DNA from: Candidatus Thiothrix sulfatifontis
GTDB lineage: Bacteria > Pseudomonadota > Gammaproteobacteria > Thiotrichales > Thiotrichaceae
NCBI GenBank assembly: GCA_022828425.1
Contig: CP094685.1
Location: 3,452,046-3,516,045 of the forward strand
Length of the DNA stretch: 64,000 bases
Direction: 5' to 3'
Of the stretch, positions 8,703 to 18,156 are shown piece after piece. The translations under genes and the position numbers were made by a program. The notes under the pieces were generated by a model. The model was not told the DNA's origin. It made no database searches and saw nothing but the letters and a program-made list of their open reading frames with translations. How positions within the stretch are numbered: the first letter of the stretch is position 1; every line of letters starts with the position of its first letter.

Positions 8703-9464
8703 ATGCAAGACGAACAGCTTCTCCGCTACAGCCGCCAGATTATGTTGCCGCAAATTGATCTGGAAGGGCAAACGAAACTGAATGCCGCGTGCGTGCTGAT
8801 TTTGGGGCTGGGCGGGCTGGGTTCGCCGGTGTCGATGTACCTCGCCGCCAGCGGTGTCGGTAAGCTGGTATTGTGTGACCCGGATGTGGTTGACCTGACC
8901 AACCTGCAACGCCAAATTGTCCACGACACGCCCAAAGTGGGCATGGCGAAAGTCGACTCTGCCGCCGAAACCTTGCAACGCCTCAACCCCGAAATCGTCG
9001 TTGAAACCATTCCCGCCAAGCTGGATGAAGCGACCTTACGGCAACGGATGCAACAAGCCGATGTGATTGTGGATTGCACCGATAATCTGGAGGCGCGTTT
9101 GCTGATTAATCGGGTTGCGGTGCTTGCCCGCAAACCTTTGGTATCCGCTGCCGCCATCCGTTGGGAAGGGCAAATCAGCGTATTTCAGCCGTATTTGGGC
9201 GACAACCCGTGTTACCACTGCTTTTACGGCAAAGTGGGCGGCATTGCGCAAACGTGCAGTGAAAACGGCGTAGTAGGCCCGTTATTGGGCATTCTGGGGA
9301 GTATGCAAGCCTTGGAAACGCTCAAATTGCTGGTCGGCACTGGCGAAACGCTGACCGGGCGGGTCTTGCTGTTTGACGGGCAACGCATGGAATGGATGGC
9401 GCTAAAACTGCCGCGTGACCCCAATTGCCCGGTGTGCGCAACGGTTAATAGAATACATCCCTGA
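8703..9464 (+). CDS. moeB: MoeB/ThiF/HesA-family adenylyltransferase
   Basis: 253 residues from the ATG at 8703, chosen for its upstream AGGA and because family members start RYSRQI here. It has an E1-like Rossmann site GLGGLGSPV, the DxDxVDLTNLQRQ motif, catalytic-loop DCTDN, and two zinc pairs (CYHC near residue 170, CPVC near the end). These enzymes adenylate the C-terminus of MoaD/ThiS-like sulfur carriers for molybdopterin or thiamine synthesis; which one is not decidable here. MoeB fits best on length. Confidence 0.8.
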   Translation: MQDEQLLRYSRQIMLPQIDLEGQTKLNAACVLILGLGGLGSPVSMYLAASGVGKLVLCDPDVVDLTNLQRQIVHDTPKVGMAKVDSAAETLQRLNPEIVVETIPAKLDEATLRQRMQQADVIVDCTDNLEARLLINRVAVLARKPLVSAAAIRWEGQISVFQPYLGDNPCYHCFYGKVGGIAQTCSENGVVGPLLGILGSMQALETLKLLVGTGETLTGRVLLFDGQRMEWMALKLPRDPNCPVCATVNRIHP

Positions 9465-9473
9465 TTTTTGAGC

Positions 9474-9755
9474 TTAGCAGCACTTACCGCCGCTACAGCA
9501 ATCGCCCGCATTCGTGGTGGTTTCCCCCAACAGCCAGCACTCGATACTCGCTTTGGAAGGAATGCCGCCTGAATGAACGACCTTGCCATCCACCACTACG
9601 CCGGGGGTAGACATTACGCCGTAGCCCATGATGGAAGGCAGGTCTTCGACTTTTTCCAGTTCCACCGCCACGCCTTTTTCTTTGGCCATGTCTTCGATCA
9701 GCTTGAAGGTGGTTTTGCAGTTGGCACAACCTGTGCCGAGAACTTTGATTTGCAT
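9474..9755 (-). CDS. Small redox-active disulfide protein (thioredoxin fold)
   Basis: 93 residues, a minimal thioredoxin/glutaredoxin fold with GTGCANCK at residues 7-14, cis-Pro loop STPGVVVDGKVV, and a Cys-rich tail (CCSGGKCC). This family commonly sits beside DUF318 permeases, as here (24 bases downstream of one). The Cys tail could bind metal or arsenite. Role inferred to be thiol or arsenical handling together with the permease. Confidence 0.82.
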   Translation of the reverse strand: MQIKVLGTGCANCKTTFKLIEDMAKEKGVAVELEKVEDLPSIMGYGVMSTPGVVVDGKVVHSGGIPSKASIECWLLGETTTNAGDCCSGGKCC

Positions 9756-9778
9756 GAAATGCTCCTTGATTCCGTAAA

Positions 9779-10828
9779 TTACAAAACGAGATTAAAAATA
9801 TACCCAACCAGCAAGATACCCGTCGCCACGACGCCAATAAAGGTGGCAATCAAACGCGGTTTCAGCACCTTGCGTAAAATGATCATTTCCGGCGCAGACA
9901 ACGCAATCACACTCATCATGAACGCCAGCACCGTACCCAATGCTGCGCCTTTTGCCAGCAATGCCTGCACAATCGGAATGACCCCGGCAGCATTGGTGTA
10001 CATCGGCACACCCAGCAACACCGCCGCAGGCACGGCCCACCACACATCTTTACCCATGAAAGATGCCATAAAATCTTCCGGCACGAAGCCGTGGATCAGC
10101 GCCCCCAAACCCACGCCGACAACAATGTAAGGCCAGACCTTGCCGACAATTTCACGCACATGCCCGAAACCGTGCTGGATGCGTTCCGCCCACGACATCG
10201 CGCTGGCACCGACATTGCCAGCGGATTGGGTGTTTTGCATCTTGCGTACCCAGTCTTCGAGGTACTCTTCCATGTTCAGCTTGCCGATCAGCATTCCGGC
10301 GACAATCGCAATCAGCAAGCCCATGACCAGATACAGCGCGGCGACTTTCCAGCCAAACAAGCCGAATAGCAAAATCAGCGCGACTTCATTCACCATCGGC
10401 GCAGCAATCAGGAACGAGAACGTCACCCCCAACGGCACACCGGCTTGCAAAAAGCCGATGAATAACGGTACAGCGGAACAGGAACAAAACGGGGTGACAA
10501 TGCCCAAGGTTGCCGCCATCGCATTGCCCACGCCCAGCCGTTTGCCGGATAACATGGCACGGGTGCGTTCTGGCGAAATGAAGGTGTGGATAATGCCCAT
10601 CACGAACACAATGCCGGTGAGCAGCAGCAACACTTTCGGGGTGTCGTAGAAAAAGAATTGCAATGCTCCGCCAAGGTGACTGTCACGCTCGATGGGAAGT
10701 GCCGCCACCAGTGCTTCCGAAGCCGGAATCAGTGAGCGGTACAGCAAAAACCATACCGCTGTGGCAAGCAATAAAAACAGCAACGGTTGCTGCGCGGGAA
10801 AGCGGCGTAATTGTTGAAGCGCTGGCAT
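9779..10828 (-). CDS. DUF318/ArsP-like permease
   Basis: 349 residues and about eight membrane helices with the family signature TPFCSCSAVPLFIGF near residue 115 and a matching GVPMYTNAAGVIPI in the second half. Members include ArsP-type organoarsenical exporters; the paired Cys are thought to bind the substrate. The gene is followed by the small disulfide protein. An operon with arsenic or thiol function is inferred. The ATG at 10828 is preceded by AGGAGA. Confidence 0.82.
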   Translation of the reverse strand: MPALQQLRRFPAQQPLLFLLLATAVWFLLYRSLIPASEALVAALPIERDSHLGGALQFFFYDTPKVLLLLTGIVFVMGIIHTFISPERTRAMLSGKRLGVGNAMAATLGIVTPFCSCSAVPLFIGFLQAGVPLGVTFSFLIAAPMVNEVALILLFGLFGWKVAALYLVMGLLIAIVAGMLIGKLNMEEYLEDWVRKMQNTQSAGNVGASAMSWAERIQHGFGHVREIVGKVWPYIVVGVGLGALIHGFVPEDFMASFMGKDVWWAVPAAVLLGVPMYTNAAGVIPIVQALLAKGAALGTVLAFMMSVIALSAPEMIILRKVLKPRLIATFIGVVATGILLVGYIFNLVL

Positions 10829-10903
10829 CGGTCATCTCCTAAAGCGTGAGCATTTTTGCATTATATACGGATAGACGAATGTAAGTGCAACAGGATGCCG
10901 TTT

Positions 10904-11329
10904 TTAACCGAATAACTTTTGCCACCAACGTTTGCGGTTGCTCGGTAACGGCGCGGTTTCTGCCAACGGTTCGGGTTTGAGGTGGCTTAATACCCAGCGC
11001 GGCCAGATGCGTTCCCCGCTGCATCCGCAGGAACTGCCCATATTGTGCGGGTCGTAAATTTTGATCATGGTGGGCGCGGCGGGGTTGTCAGCGTAAACAA
11101 CGCCGCAGTAGTCGTAATCGTGTTCTTCGCGCAGCAGGGTATCCATTTCGCGGATGAATTGTTCCAGTGCCTCTGCCGCTAAGGGCGCATCCGGCAAGGC
11201 TTCGCCGACCAAACTGGCGTACCAGCCTTCCGGTTGCGCCCGTACTTTTTCCCAGAGTGCATCCAACTGATGCCAGCGCAAAATGCCCTGAAATGAACCG
11301 TCAAAATATTGGGTAAACGTCACGCTCAT
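10904..11329 (-). CDS. Hypothetical protein, CGC motif
   Basis: 141 residues, no family recognised. Features: an acidic middle, a HDYDYCGVVY segment, then MIKIYDPHNMGSSCGCSGERIWPRW with three cysteines, and a basic end (RKRWWQKLFG). The DPHNMGSSC stretch looks like a metal or cofactor site but this is unproved. An upstream AAGGAG supports translation. Confidence 0.55.
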   Translation of the reverse strand: MSVTFTQYFDGSFQGILRWHQLDALWEKVRAQPEGWYASLVGEALPDAPLAAEALEQFIREMDTLLREEHDYDYCGVVYADNPAAPTMIKIYDPHNMGSSCGCSGERIWPRWVLSHLKPEPLAETAPLPSNRKRWWQKLFG

Positions 11330-11362
11330 ACCGACTCCTTCTCCTCATTAAGTTGATGTTGG

Positions 11363-11502
11363 TTATACCGTTGCTACTGCCTCTGTCGCAAACAACCGCG
11401 CCGTTTCCTGTGCTGCTTGCAAGCGCGTTTCCAGCTTATCGCACAACGCCATCAAGCTATCGACCTTCGCCACAATCCGCTGTTGCTCCGCCAACGGCGG
11501 AA
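11363..11502 (-). pseudogene. hsdS: 3' remnant of hsdS, cut off by the insertion sequence
   Basis: On the minus strand this stretch encodes PPLAEQQRIVAKVDSLMALC followed by a helical tail ending ATEAVATV and a TAA. It is the C-terminal conserved coiled-coil region of a type I specificity subunit. Removing the insertion sequence plus one 9-base duplication joins it in frame to the hsdS part on the other side (LVIPP-LAEQQ). It has no start of its own and should not be translated. Confidence 0.9.
11494..11502. repeat. Target-site duplication, left copy
   Basis: ACGGCGGAA, repeated exactly at 13104-13112 on the other side of the insertion sequence. Confidence 0.9.
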
Positions 11503-13103
11503 CAGCAATTCCCGCCGATCTTAAAATGACAGTATAATCATGGTCTTGTAAAACGAGTCACTGTGCAACGAAATGCCTGCAAAACCACCTCCCCTGCCTC
11601 CTGTTGGTAGCCTGAAGCTACGCAAGACCCTCTCAGCCCCCGGATTGCTGGAACGTGTGCGCGGCTGTTTCAGCGAAGTCACTGAGCACCGTAAAACCAA
11701 ACCCGACTATCCCTTGGTTGACGTGTTGATGTCAGGGCTTGCCCTATTTTCGTTGAAAGACGGCTCACTGTTGCAGTTTGACAAACAGCGCGGGGACAAG
11801 GCGCGGCGGCACAACCTGAAAACCCTGTTTGGCATCCCCGATGCTCCCTGTGACAGCCAAATGCGCACGGTATTGGACGGGGTAAAACCGCAGCGTCTGC
11901 GCCCGGTGTTTCGCGCCATCCATCAGGAGCTGCAACGGCAAGGCATACTGGAAGGCTACCGTTTTCTAGGAAAGTATTTAGTCAGTATTGATGGAACAGG
12001 TATTTTTAGCTCTGGGGCTATCTCTTGCCCGGATTGTTGCATTAAGACACACAAGGACGGACGTGAGGAGTATTACCACCAGATGCTGGCGGCAGTGCTG
12101 GTTCACCCTGACAAGAATACCGTATTACCCTTTTTCCCAGAGGCCATCACCAAGCAGGATGGCAGCAAGAAAAATGATTGCGAACACAATGCCTCTAAAC
12201 GGCTCATCCCCCAGTTGCGCCAAGACTTCCCGCGCATGGAGATGATCCTGCTGCAAGATGCCCTGTCCTGCAATGCACCGCACATCCGTCTTCTGAAATC
12301 AAACGGTTACAGCTTTATCATTACCGCCAAAGCCCGTAGTGGCAGCCTATTACTGAAGACGGTATTGGACGGGTTAGCCAATGGCAGTACCCAAGAATTG
12401 GCAGGCACGACGAGCAAAAAGTTACGGTGTGGCTACCGTTATGCCAACGACATCCCGCTCAATCATGCCAACCAAGACGTGCGGGTCAACTACATCGACT
12501 ATTGGGAGGAACGCCCCGACGGTACAACCTTTATCTATGACTGCGTGACTGACATCCCCCTCACCGCCGACAACGTGGCGGATGTGGTACGCGCAGGCCG
12601 TTCCCGCTGGAAGGTGGAGAACGAAACCTTTAACACCCTCAAAAACCTCGGTTACAACCTCGAACATAATTACGGTCATGGCAAGCAACACCTTTCCACC
12701 GTGTTCGCCACCTTGATGATGTTGGCCTTCCTTATCGACCAGATACAGGAAGCTTGCTGCCAGTACTTCCAAGCCGCACGCACCCGCTTACAGAGCCGTA
12801 CCGCATTGTGGGAGAAGATGCGCGGGATGTTCCGTGAGCATCTGATTAGCGATTGGGAAACATTTTACGCCGCCATCATTTGGGGTTACGAACGTACCGA
12901 CCTGAAACCCAAAGGCATTCGCAGCGGATGAAAATCAGGCTTGAGGGTACGCTGGAGTTTTCCAACAGGGTGTTGGGTTATGCAAAAGTCAGGCGGTATT
13001 CGGGCAGGCTTTCAGGGCTTGGAGGGTGGGGTTGTGCCCGTAAAAATCAAAGCCCTCGCAAGCCTGCGAAGCTCTGATTACCGATGGATAGCGGGAATTG
13101 CTG
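11503..13103 (+). mobile_element. Insertion sequence (IS4-like/ISNCY DDE element), complete
   Basis: A 1601-bp element bounded by perfect 13-bp terminal inverted repeats CAGCAATTCCCGC (11503-11515 and the complement at 13091-13103) and flanked by 9-bp direct repeats. One transposase gene fills most of it, leaving about 170 bases of non-coding right end. It interrupts hsdS. Ends, duplication and an intact transposase indicate a fairly recent, possibly active insertion. Confidence 0.92.
11573..12931 (+). CDS. DDE transposase of the insertion sequence
   Basis: 452 residues, RNase H-fold DDE transposase. Candidate catalytic residues: Asp in LVSIDGTG near residue 140, Asp in MILLQDALSCN near 225, and Glu in RWKVENETFNTLKN near 345; the following NLEHNYGHGKQHL is a strong family hallmark. 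The reading frame is intact. A TATAAT lies about 40 bases before the ATG, inside the element's left end. The exact IS family (IS4-related or ISNCY) cannot be settled without a search. Confidence 0.88.
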   Translation: MPAKPPPLPPVGSLKLRKTLSAPGLLERVRGCFSEVTEHRKTKPDYPLVDVLMSGLALFSLKDGSLLQFDKQRGDKARRHNLKTLFGIPDAPCDSQMRTVLDGVKPQRLRPVFRAIHQELQRQGILEGYRFLGKYLVSIDGTGIFSSGAISCPDCCIKTHKDGREEYYHQMLAAVLVHPDKNTVLPFFPEAITKQDGSKKNDCEHNASKRLIPQLRQDFPRMEMILLQDALSCNAPHIRLLKSNGYSFIITAKARSGSLLLKTVLDGLANGSTQELAGTTSKKLRCGYRYANDIPLNHANQDVRVNYIDYWEERPDGTTFIYDCVTDIPLTADNVADVVRAGRSRWKVENETFNTLKNLGYNLEHNYGHGKQHLSTVFATLMMLAFLIDQIQEACCQYFQAARTRLQSRTALWEKMRGMFREHLISDWETFYAAIIWGYERTDLKPKGIRSG

Positions 13104-14649
13104 ACGGCGGAATGACCAACGGACAGTTTTTCAATTGAGTCATATTAATGGATGCTAAGTTAGTCGTTTGCTTTGAGGCATTCTGAAAATAATTTTTGGC
13201 AAAAGAGTTCATATACATTTCTATCCACTTCGCTAAAAACTTATTTGATAGCTTCCTCATCCTAATAATGTGATTTTGATGGAGGCAAAGTGGAATCTCA
13301 CTATTCCAGATCGCTGTTCTTCCTACTTTATCCCAGTCGCCACCTTCATTAACCAGTAAGTCATCTTGTATAAGCTGATATTTGATTACTTCTGATTTCT
13401 TAATCTCAACAGTTTTGATGTCATATAACTCAAGAAATCCTCTTTTTACATTGGCGACTCTTACATACGGCAGCTCAATCAAATCATTACCCAGATTTTT
13501 TCTACCTAATGTAACACCGCTAACAATATCAAGGTATTCTCCAAGTTTTGACCATTCCCAGCCATTCGGCAATTCAAACGGTTTTTCGTCGTCACGAATC
13601 GCGGGTAATGGTTTTTGGCGTTTGATTTTGCCCGCTTGAATCAGGCGGTCTTTTTCGGCGGCGATGTGTTGCAGCAACACGGCGGCGGGTTCGTCGTTCG
13701 GGTCTTGCGGGACGAGTTTGCCCATGACGGCGAGTTGCAGGATGGTTTCGCGCAAGGCTTTGACGCTTTCCGGCGTGTGGAATAGCGTGGTCATGTGTTG
13801 GTTAAGGCGTTGCCACGCCGAAGAACCCCCCGTATTCGGAGTGAGTAAGGCATCAAGCACCGCCGTTTGCGTCATCGGGTCAAGCTGCTGGCGTTGTTGC
13901 TGCAACGTTTCCAGCTTATCGCAAAGTGCCATTAGGCTATCGACCTTCGCCACAATCCGCTTTTGCTCTGCCAATGGCGGAAGTGGAATATATGCACTGG
14001 CAATTCGATTTAATGCTAACTTTGGTTGTGCCTGTTGGTTAGTTTTTTCAAAAAACTGCGTTTGTAACAAATTACTAGATAATACTTCTTTAAGCCAATT
14101 TCTATTGATGATTTTAAAGACTATCTTGGCAGCATTTTCCGTTAAGTTCATTCCATCAAACTCTTCTGGAACTATTCCAATATCTCCAATAGTACCGGCT
14201 ATCGTAATATAGAGATCATCTTTTGAAATAGTGTATTTACTTATTTCTTGTTGTGTTTCTTGAGACAAATACTTGAGATTATCACTCAAAATCGTCCCAT
14301 TTTTCATGTTTGTTACTTGAATATAAATATACGGAGTTTTATTGCTTGAAAATTTATGATTTTGTGGAAGGCGTTTGCCTCCTTTAATTTTGCTAAAATC
14401 ACCAAGACTGGCCCACTCCCAAGTTTGGGGGAGATCAAAGCATTTTTCTGCTCTCCCCTTTGCGAAAGGTGATGTGGGAAAGTCGGCAGCAATGCGTTGC
14501 AGCAGCACGGATGCAGGTTCGTCGTCAGGGTCTTGTGGGACGAGTTTACCCATGACGGCGAGTTGCAGAATCATTTCACGCAAGCGTTGCACGCCATTGG
14601 GCGCGGCGGCAATCGTGCCGAATTCGGCAAGGAATTGGGAGGTGTTCAG
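13078..14649 (-). pseudogene. hsdS: Type I restriction specificity subunit HsdS, truncated by IS
   Basis: HsdS gives the methylase and nuclease their DNA specificity. Visible: an N-terminal helix, target domain 1, the central conserved region (PPLAEQKRIVAKVDSLMALC near residue 230), a repeat of the LQLAVMGKLVPQDP helix, then target domain 2. The reading frame runs into the insertion sequence and stops at 13078, so the second conserved region is lost. No ATG fits the conserved N-terminus. A CTG at 14649, eight bases after GGAG, gives the family-typical NTSQFLAEFG start; a GTG at 14592 is the alternative. The truncated product might still dimerise, as half-subunits of some systems do. Confidence 0.88.
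13104..13112. repeat. Target-site duplication, right copy
   Basis: ACGGCGGAA, identical to 11494-11502. Confidence 0.9.
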
Positions 14650-14652
14650 AGG

Positions 14653-15126
14653 TTATTCTCCGGCTGTTCGAGCGAGCTTTTCGATGAGAGCAGGATGATA
14701 CCGAATGCCCATTTCCAGCATGGCATTAACAGCATCACGAAACGAAACAATCAAACCTTGTTGTTTTGCCTTCAATAAAATACCGAGCGTACCCGTCACG
14801 CGCATTCCGAGGTATTCCGCCACGTTGCGCCCCAGTTTTTCATCAATAATGACCCACTCCGCCCCCATACGCTTTGCCATGTCGATGGTATGCTTTTCGC
14901 CTTTATCCAATTCCAACAATATGCCGGTATGAATAACGGGCAGCGATGTCACTTCTCGAACCCACGGCAATGTGCGCAAGTCAGGAACGGAAACCACCCC
15001 GCCAACCGCACACTCGTCGATGACTTCGGAAACAACATGAATCTCACCCAACACTTGCGGCAACAGCTCAAGCTGGTGAATACCCGCTAAAGAAATGAAG
15101 GGAGTTGTATTGCAAAAAATCATCAA
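14653..15126 (-). CDS. DUF3368 / PIN-like putative toxin
   Basis: 157 residues. The fold and spaced acids (CNTTPFISL at the start, SEVIDECA, LDKGEKHTI, VIIDEKLGR) match DUF3368, a PIN-domain-like nuclease family paired with UPF0175 proteins. It overlaps the upstream UPF0175 gene by 4 bases and ends next to hsdS, whose start codon follows three bases later. Toxin activity is inferred from family and pairing. The usual first Asp of PIN domains is Asn here (FCNTTP). Confidence 0.75.
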   Translation of the reverse strand: MMIFCNTTPFISLAGIHQLELLPQVLGEIHVVSEVIDECAVGGVVSVPDLRTLPWVREVTSLPVIHTGILLELDKGEKHTIDMAKRMGAEWVIIDEKLGRNVAEYLGMRVTGTLGILLKAKQQGLIVSFRDAVNAMLEMGIRYHPALIEKLARTAGE

Positions 15127-15377
15127 AGTAACGCCGTTTCACGTTCAAAATCATCGCTGGAATCTTCCAGCAATACCGCACCCGCATCCCACGCCATCCG
15201 CAAAAAGGCAACACGGGGGATTTCTAGCCAACTTGCCGCCGTACCTGAGCTGATACGTCCTTCTTTAAACAGGTTAATCGCGGCTTGCTGTTTGAGGTAT
15301 TCCGCAAACCGTTCAGCGTTCAAATGCAGTCCGATCAGAATTTCAGACGGACACGTAATGGATATAGTTTGTTTCAT
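15123..15377 (-). CDS. UPF0175 putative antitoxin
   Basis: 84 residues of the UPF0175 family: an N-terminal strand, a helix with QQAAINLFKEGRISSGTAASWLEIPRVAFL (a helix-turn-helix-like region) and an acidic tail. Such proteins pair with DUF3368/PIN partners as antitoxin and regulator. It overlaps rhuM upstream and the DUF3368 gene downstream by 4 bases each, so all are translated from one hsd transcript. Confidence 0.75.
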   Translation of the reverse strand: MKQTISITCPSEILIGLHLNAERFAEYLKQQAAINLFKEGRISSGTAASWLEIPRVAFLRMAWDAGAVLLEDSSDDFERETALL

Positions 15378-16396
15378 TTTTCACCCCGCTTGCTATTGGT
15401 AACGGTGTTGGATATTGCTGCTAAGTCTTGCAGGTCTTGGGCATCGGCTTCTAAAGCCTGCTCGTGTTTGCGCCGTGCGTCAAATTCAGCATAGATTGCG
15501 GCAACTTTCTGTTCCATTTGTGCGTGGCTGATGCGCCCAGCCGTTTGCAAAATAGGCTTATCGTTAAAGGTTAGCAGTCTATCGACATTGTTGCGCCAGT
15601 ATTGCAAGGTGAGGTCTTGGCGATCTTTAACCCGCAATTCGGCTGTTTCCAGAAAAATCACGGTGAGGCGATTTAGGCTATCCACCTCATCCGCCGTCAG
15701 GTAGTTTTTGGCAATGATAATGTCTGCTTTGCGTACTACATTGCCTTTCCACGTTGTGAGATTCATATTAGGCGCATCAGCATCAGCGCGTTGCAGGATG
15801 ATTTCGGCAGCGGTATTGCCCGTGACGGCATACAGCAGTTTGTTCTGTGTCTCCGCGAAAAACATCTGGGTAGCTTTGTCGGTTGCATCGTAATCGGATG
15901 ACAGCATCAACAAATCACGCACTTTTTGGTAAAAGCGTTTCTCTGAAGCGCGTATATCACGGATGCGCTCCAGTAGTTCGTCGAAGTAATCGGCTCGCCC
16001 ATTGGGGTTTTTCAGGCGCTCGTCATCCATCACAAACCCTTTGATCAGATACGCTTTCAGGTGAGTATTCGCCCACTTCCTGAATTCTGTACCACGAGAG
16101 CTTCGCACCCTAAAACCAATGGCAAGAATCATATCGAGCGCATAAAATTTTACACTGTATGACTTGCCGTCAGCGGCAGTTATCAAATAATCTTTAATAA
16201 CTGAATCTGCCTCTAATTCCTTTTCTTTCAATATGTTCTTGATATGTGTGTTTGTGTTTTGTACAGAGGTGGCAAACAGTTCTGCTAATTGGTTTTGGTT
16301 CATCCACACATTGCCATCACGCGCATAGAGTGATACGGCGGCTTTGCCATCCTTGGTATTGTAAATGATAAAGTTTTGTTCGTTTTCAACTGCCAT
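15374..16396 (-). CDS. rhuM: RhuM-family protein
   Basis: 340 residues. Signatures of the RhuM/virulence-protein family are present: VSLYARDGNVWMNQNQLAELF, TNTHIKNILKEKEL, YALDMILAIGFRVRSSRGTEFR(K/Q)WA and LTADEVDSLNRLTVIFLETAE. Function is unknown; RhuM genes often sit inside type I restriction loci and on islands. Its start touches the hsdM stop (TAATG). Confidence 0.88.
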   Translation of the reverse strand: MAVENEQNFIIYNTKDGKAAVSLYARDGNVWMNQNQLAELFATSVQNTNTHIKNILKEKELEADSVIKDYLITAADGKSYSVKFYALDMILAIGFRVRSSRGTEFRKWANTHLKAYLIKGFVMDDERLKNPNGRADYFDELLERIRDIRASEKRFYQKVRDLLMLSSDYDATDKATQMFFAETQNKLLYAVTGNTAAEIILQRADADAPNMNLTTWKGNVVRKADIIIAKNYLTADEVDSLNRLTVIFLETAELRVKDRQDLTLQYWRNNVDRLLTFNDKPILQTAGRISHAQMEQKVAAIYAEFDARRKHEQALEADAQDLQDLAAISNTVTNSKRGEK

Positions 16397-18126
16397 TATG
16401 CTTTCTCCAATGCGCTTGCCAACTCTACTTTCAACTCATCCTGCACTGCTGCAATCTCCGCCAACAACCGCTGGTATTTTTCCAGCAACACATCGGGGTC
16501 ATGGCTTGCCGCCTCCAGTGCGTTCGGGTTTTTGCGGTCGAGGTTGTAAATCGGCCAGAAAATCCGATCCCCCGCGCTGCGTTCGTCGCGCTCTTGCTGA
16601 CGTAGGGCTTCCACCTCCAAACGCAAAGCCGCGATTTGTTCCTCCACCGCCAACCGTTGCGCTGCGTCTTTGTCGCCCTTGATGCTGTCCCGCAAGCCTT
16701 TGATATTGCTTTCCATATCGCTGGCTTGATTGCCTAAGTTTTCCGCCCTGTCCCAATGCGGTTGGGCGCGGCTTTCGGCATCGTCTTTCAAAGCTTTGAA
16801 ATCGACTTTCCAAGCGCGTGCGTTTTCGACCCGTGCCGCAAAGCCGTCGGCTTCATCGCCCCACCAGTCTGTTTCCGCCTGAAACTCTTCCAGCCGGATC
16901 GGTTTGGTTTTGGAATAACTCTTGTAACCCGCCGGATACGGGTGTTCGTAATACCAAATGGTTTCCGTCGGCTTGCCCTTGGTGAAAAACAGCAGGTTGG
17001 ATTTGATGCCGGTATACGGGCTAAACACCCCATTCGGCAAGCGCACAATGGTATGCAGGCTGCATTCGTCCAGCAGTTTCTTTTTGACCTTGGCTTTCAC
17101 GCCTTCGCCAAACAGCGTGCCATCGGGCAGCACCACCGCACCGCGCCCCTCACTTTTGAGCAATTTGTCGATGATCAGCACCAGAAACATATCGGCGGTT
17201 TCGCGGGTACGGATATCCAGCGGGTAATCGTTGCCGGATGTGCCTTCTTCAATGCCGCCAAACGGTGGGTTAGTGATAATGCAATCGCGCCGATCCAGCG
17301 GCGACCATTCGTTCCAGCCCTTTGCCAGCGTATTGCGGTGTTCAATTTGACTGGGTACATCAATGCCATGCAACAGCAAGTTGGTGCTGCACAGCAAATG
17401 CGGCAACTGCTTCTTTTCAAAGCCGAAAATGCTGGCTTCAATCGCCACCTTGTCTGCGGTGCTGGATTGCGCGGTGAGTTGCGCGTGCAAGTGGTCAATG
17501 CTCGCAGTCAAAAAGCCACCCGTACCACACGCCGGGTCAAGCACAGTTTCGCGCTTATCCAGACGCGGATTCACCCTTTGCACCATGAAATGCGTCAAGG
17601 CTCGCGGGGTATAAAACTCGCCCGCATTGCCCGCGCTGCGCAAGTCATTGAGGATTTGCTCGTAAATGTCGCCCATGTGCTGGCGTTCTTTGAGGTCGTG
17701 GAAGTCGATGCCTTCTTCGAGCTTTTCGATCACCTCCAGCAACAACGTGCCGGATTTCATGTAGTTGTTGGAATCTTCAAACACACTGCGGATGACCTGC
17801 TTTTTCAGATCGCCGTGGACTTCCAGTTCCTTGAGTTGCGGAAACACGGTGTTATTGACGTACTCAATCAACTCACTCGGCTTCATTTGCGGCTGCATTT
17901 TGCCCTGACTATCCACCAGATATGCCGCCCAATTACGCCAGCGGCAATCCTCCGGCAATGGGGATTGGTAACGGGCATCGTCGTCTTCCCACTCATCTTC
18001 ACGCTGATCAAACACTTTCAGGAACAGCATCCACGCCAATTGCCCAATGCGTTGCGCGTCGCCATCCAGCCCTGCGTCTTTGCGCATAATGTCCTGGATA
18101 GTTTTGATGGTGCTGCTGAGATTCAT
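16396..18126 (-). CDS. hsdM: Type I restriction DNA methylase HsdM
   Basis: 576 residues. An N-terminal helical HsdM_N domain is followed by an N6-adenine methylase domain with FYTPRALTHFMV, the SAM-binding DPACGTGGF near residue 195 and catalytic NPPFGG near 285, then a coiled-coil tail. It methylates adenine in the site chosen by HsdS. Here HsdS is damaged, so modification may be altered or lost. A long open frame on the opposite strand is a shadow. Confidence 0.95.
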   Translation of the reverse strand: MNLSSTIKTIQDIMRKDAGLDGDAQRIGQLAWMLFLKVFDQREDEWEDDDARYQSPLPEDCRWRNWAAYLVDSQGKMQPQMKPSELIEYVNNTVFPQLKELEVHGDLKKQVIRSVFEDSNNYMKSGTLLLEVIEKLEEGIDFHDLKERQHMGDIYEQILNDLRSAGNAGEFYTPRALTHFMVQRVNPRLDKRETVLDPACGTGGFLTASIDHLHAQLTAQSSTADKVAIEASIFGFEKKQLPHLLCSTNLLLHGIDVPSQIEHRNTLAKGWNEWSPLDRRDCIITNPPFGGIEEGTSGNDYPLDIRTRETADMFLVLIIDKLLKSEGRGAVVLPDGTLFGEGVKAKVKKKLLDECSLHTIVRLPNGVFSPYTGIKSNLLFFTKGKPTETIWYYEHPYPAGYKSYSKTKPIRLEEFQAETDWWGDEADGFAARVENARAWKVDFKALKDDAESRAQPHWDRAENLGNQASDMESNIKGLRDSIKGDKDAAQRLAVEEQIAALRLEVEALRQQERDERSAGDRIFWPIYNLDRKNPNALEAASHDPDVLLEKYQRLLAEIAAVQDELKVELASALEKA

Positions 18127-18156
18127 GGATATTCCTAGTAGAAACGGGGGATTAGG

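Noticed and set aside
13078..13103. C-terminal residues SAIPAIHR of the hsdS frame as native sequence
   Set aside because: These codons lie in the insertion sequence's terminal repeat; the native continuation is at 11363-11502.
16756..18138. Open frame of 460 codons on the plus strand
   Set aside because: It lies wholly opposite hsdM, has no recognisable motif, and hsdM is a clear methylase gene; a shadow frame.
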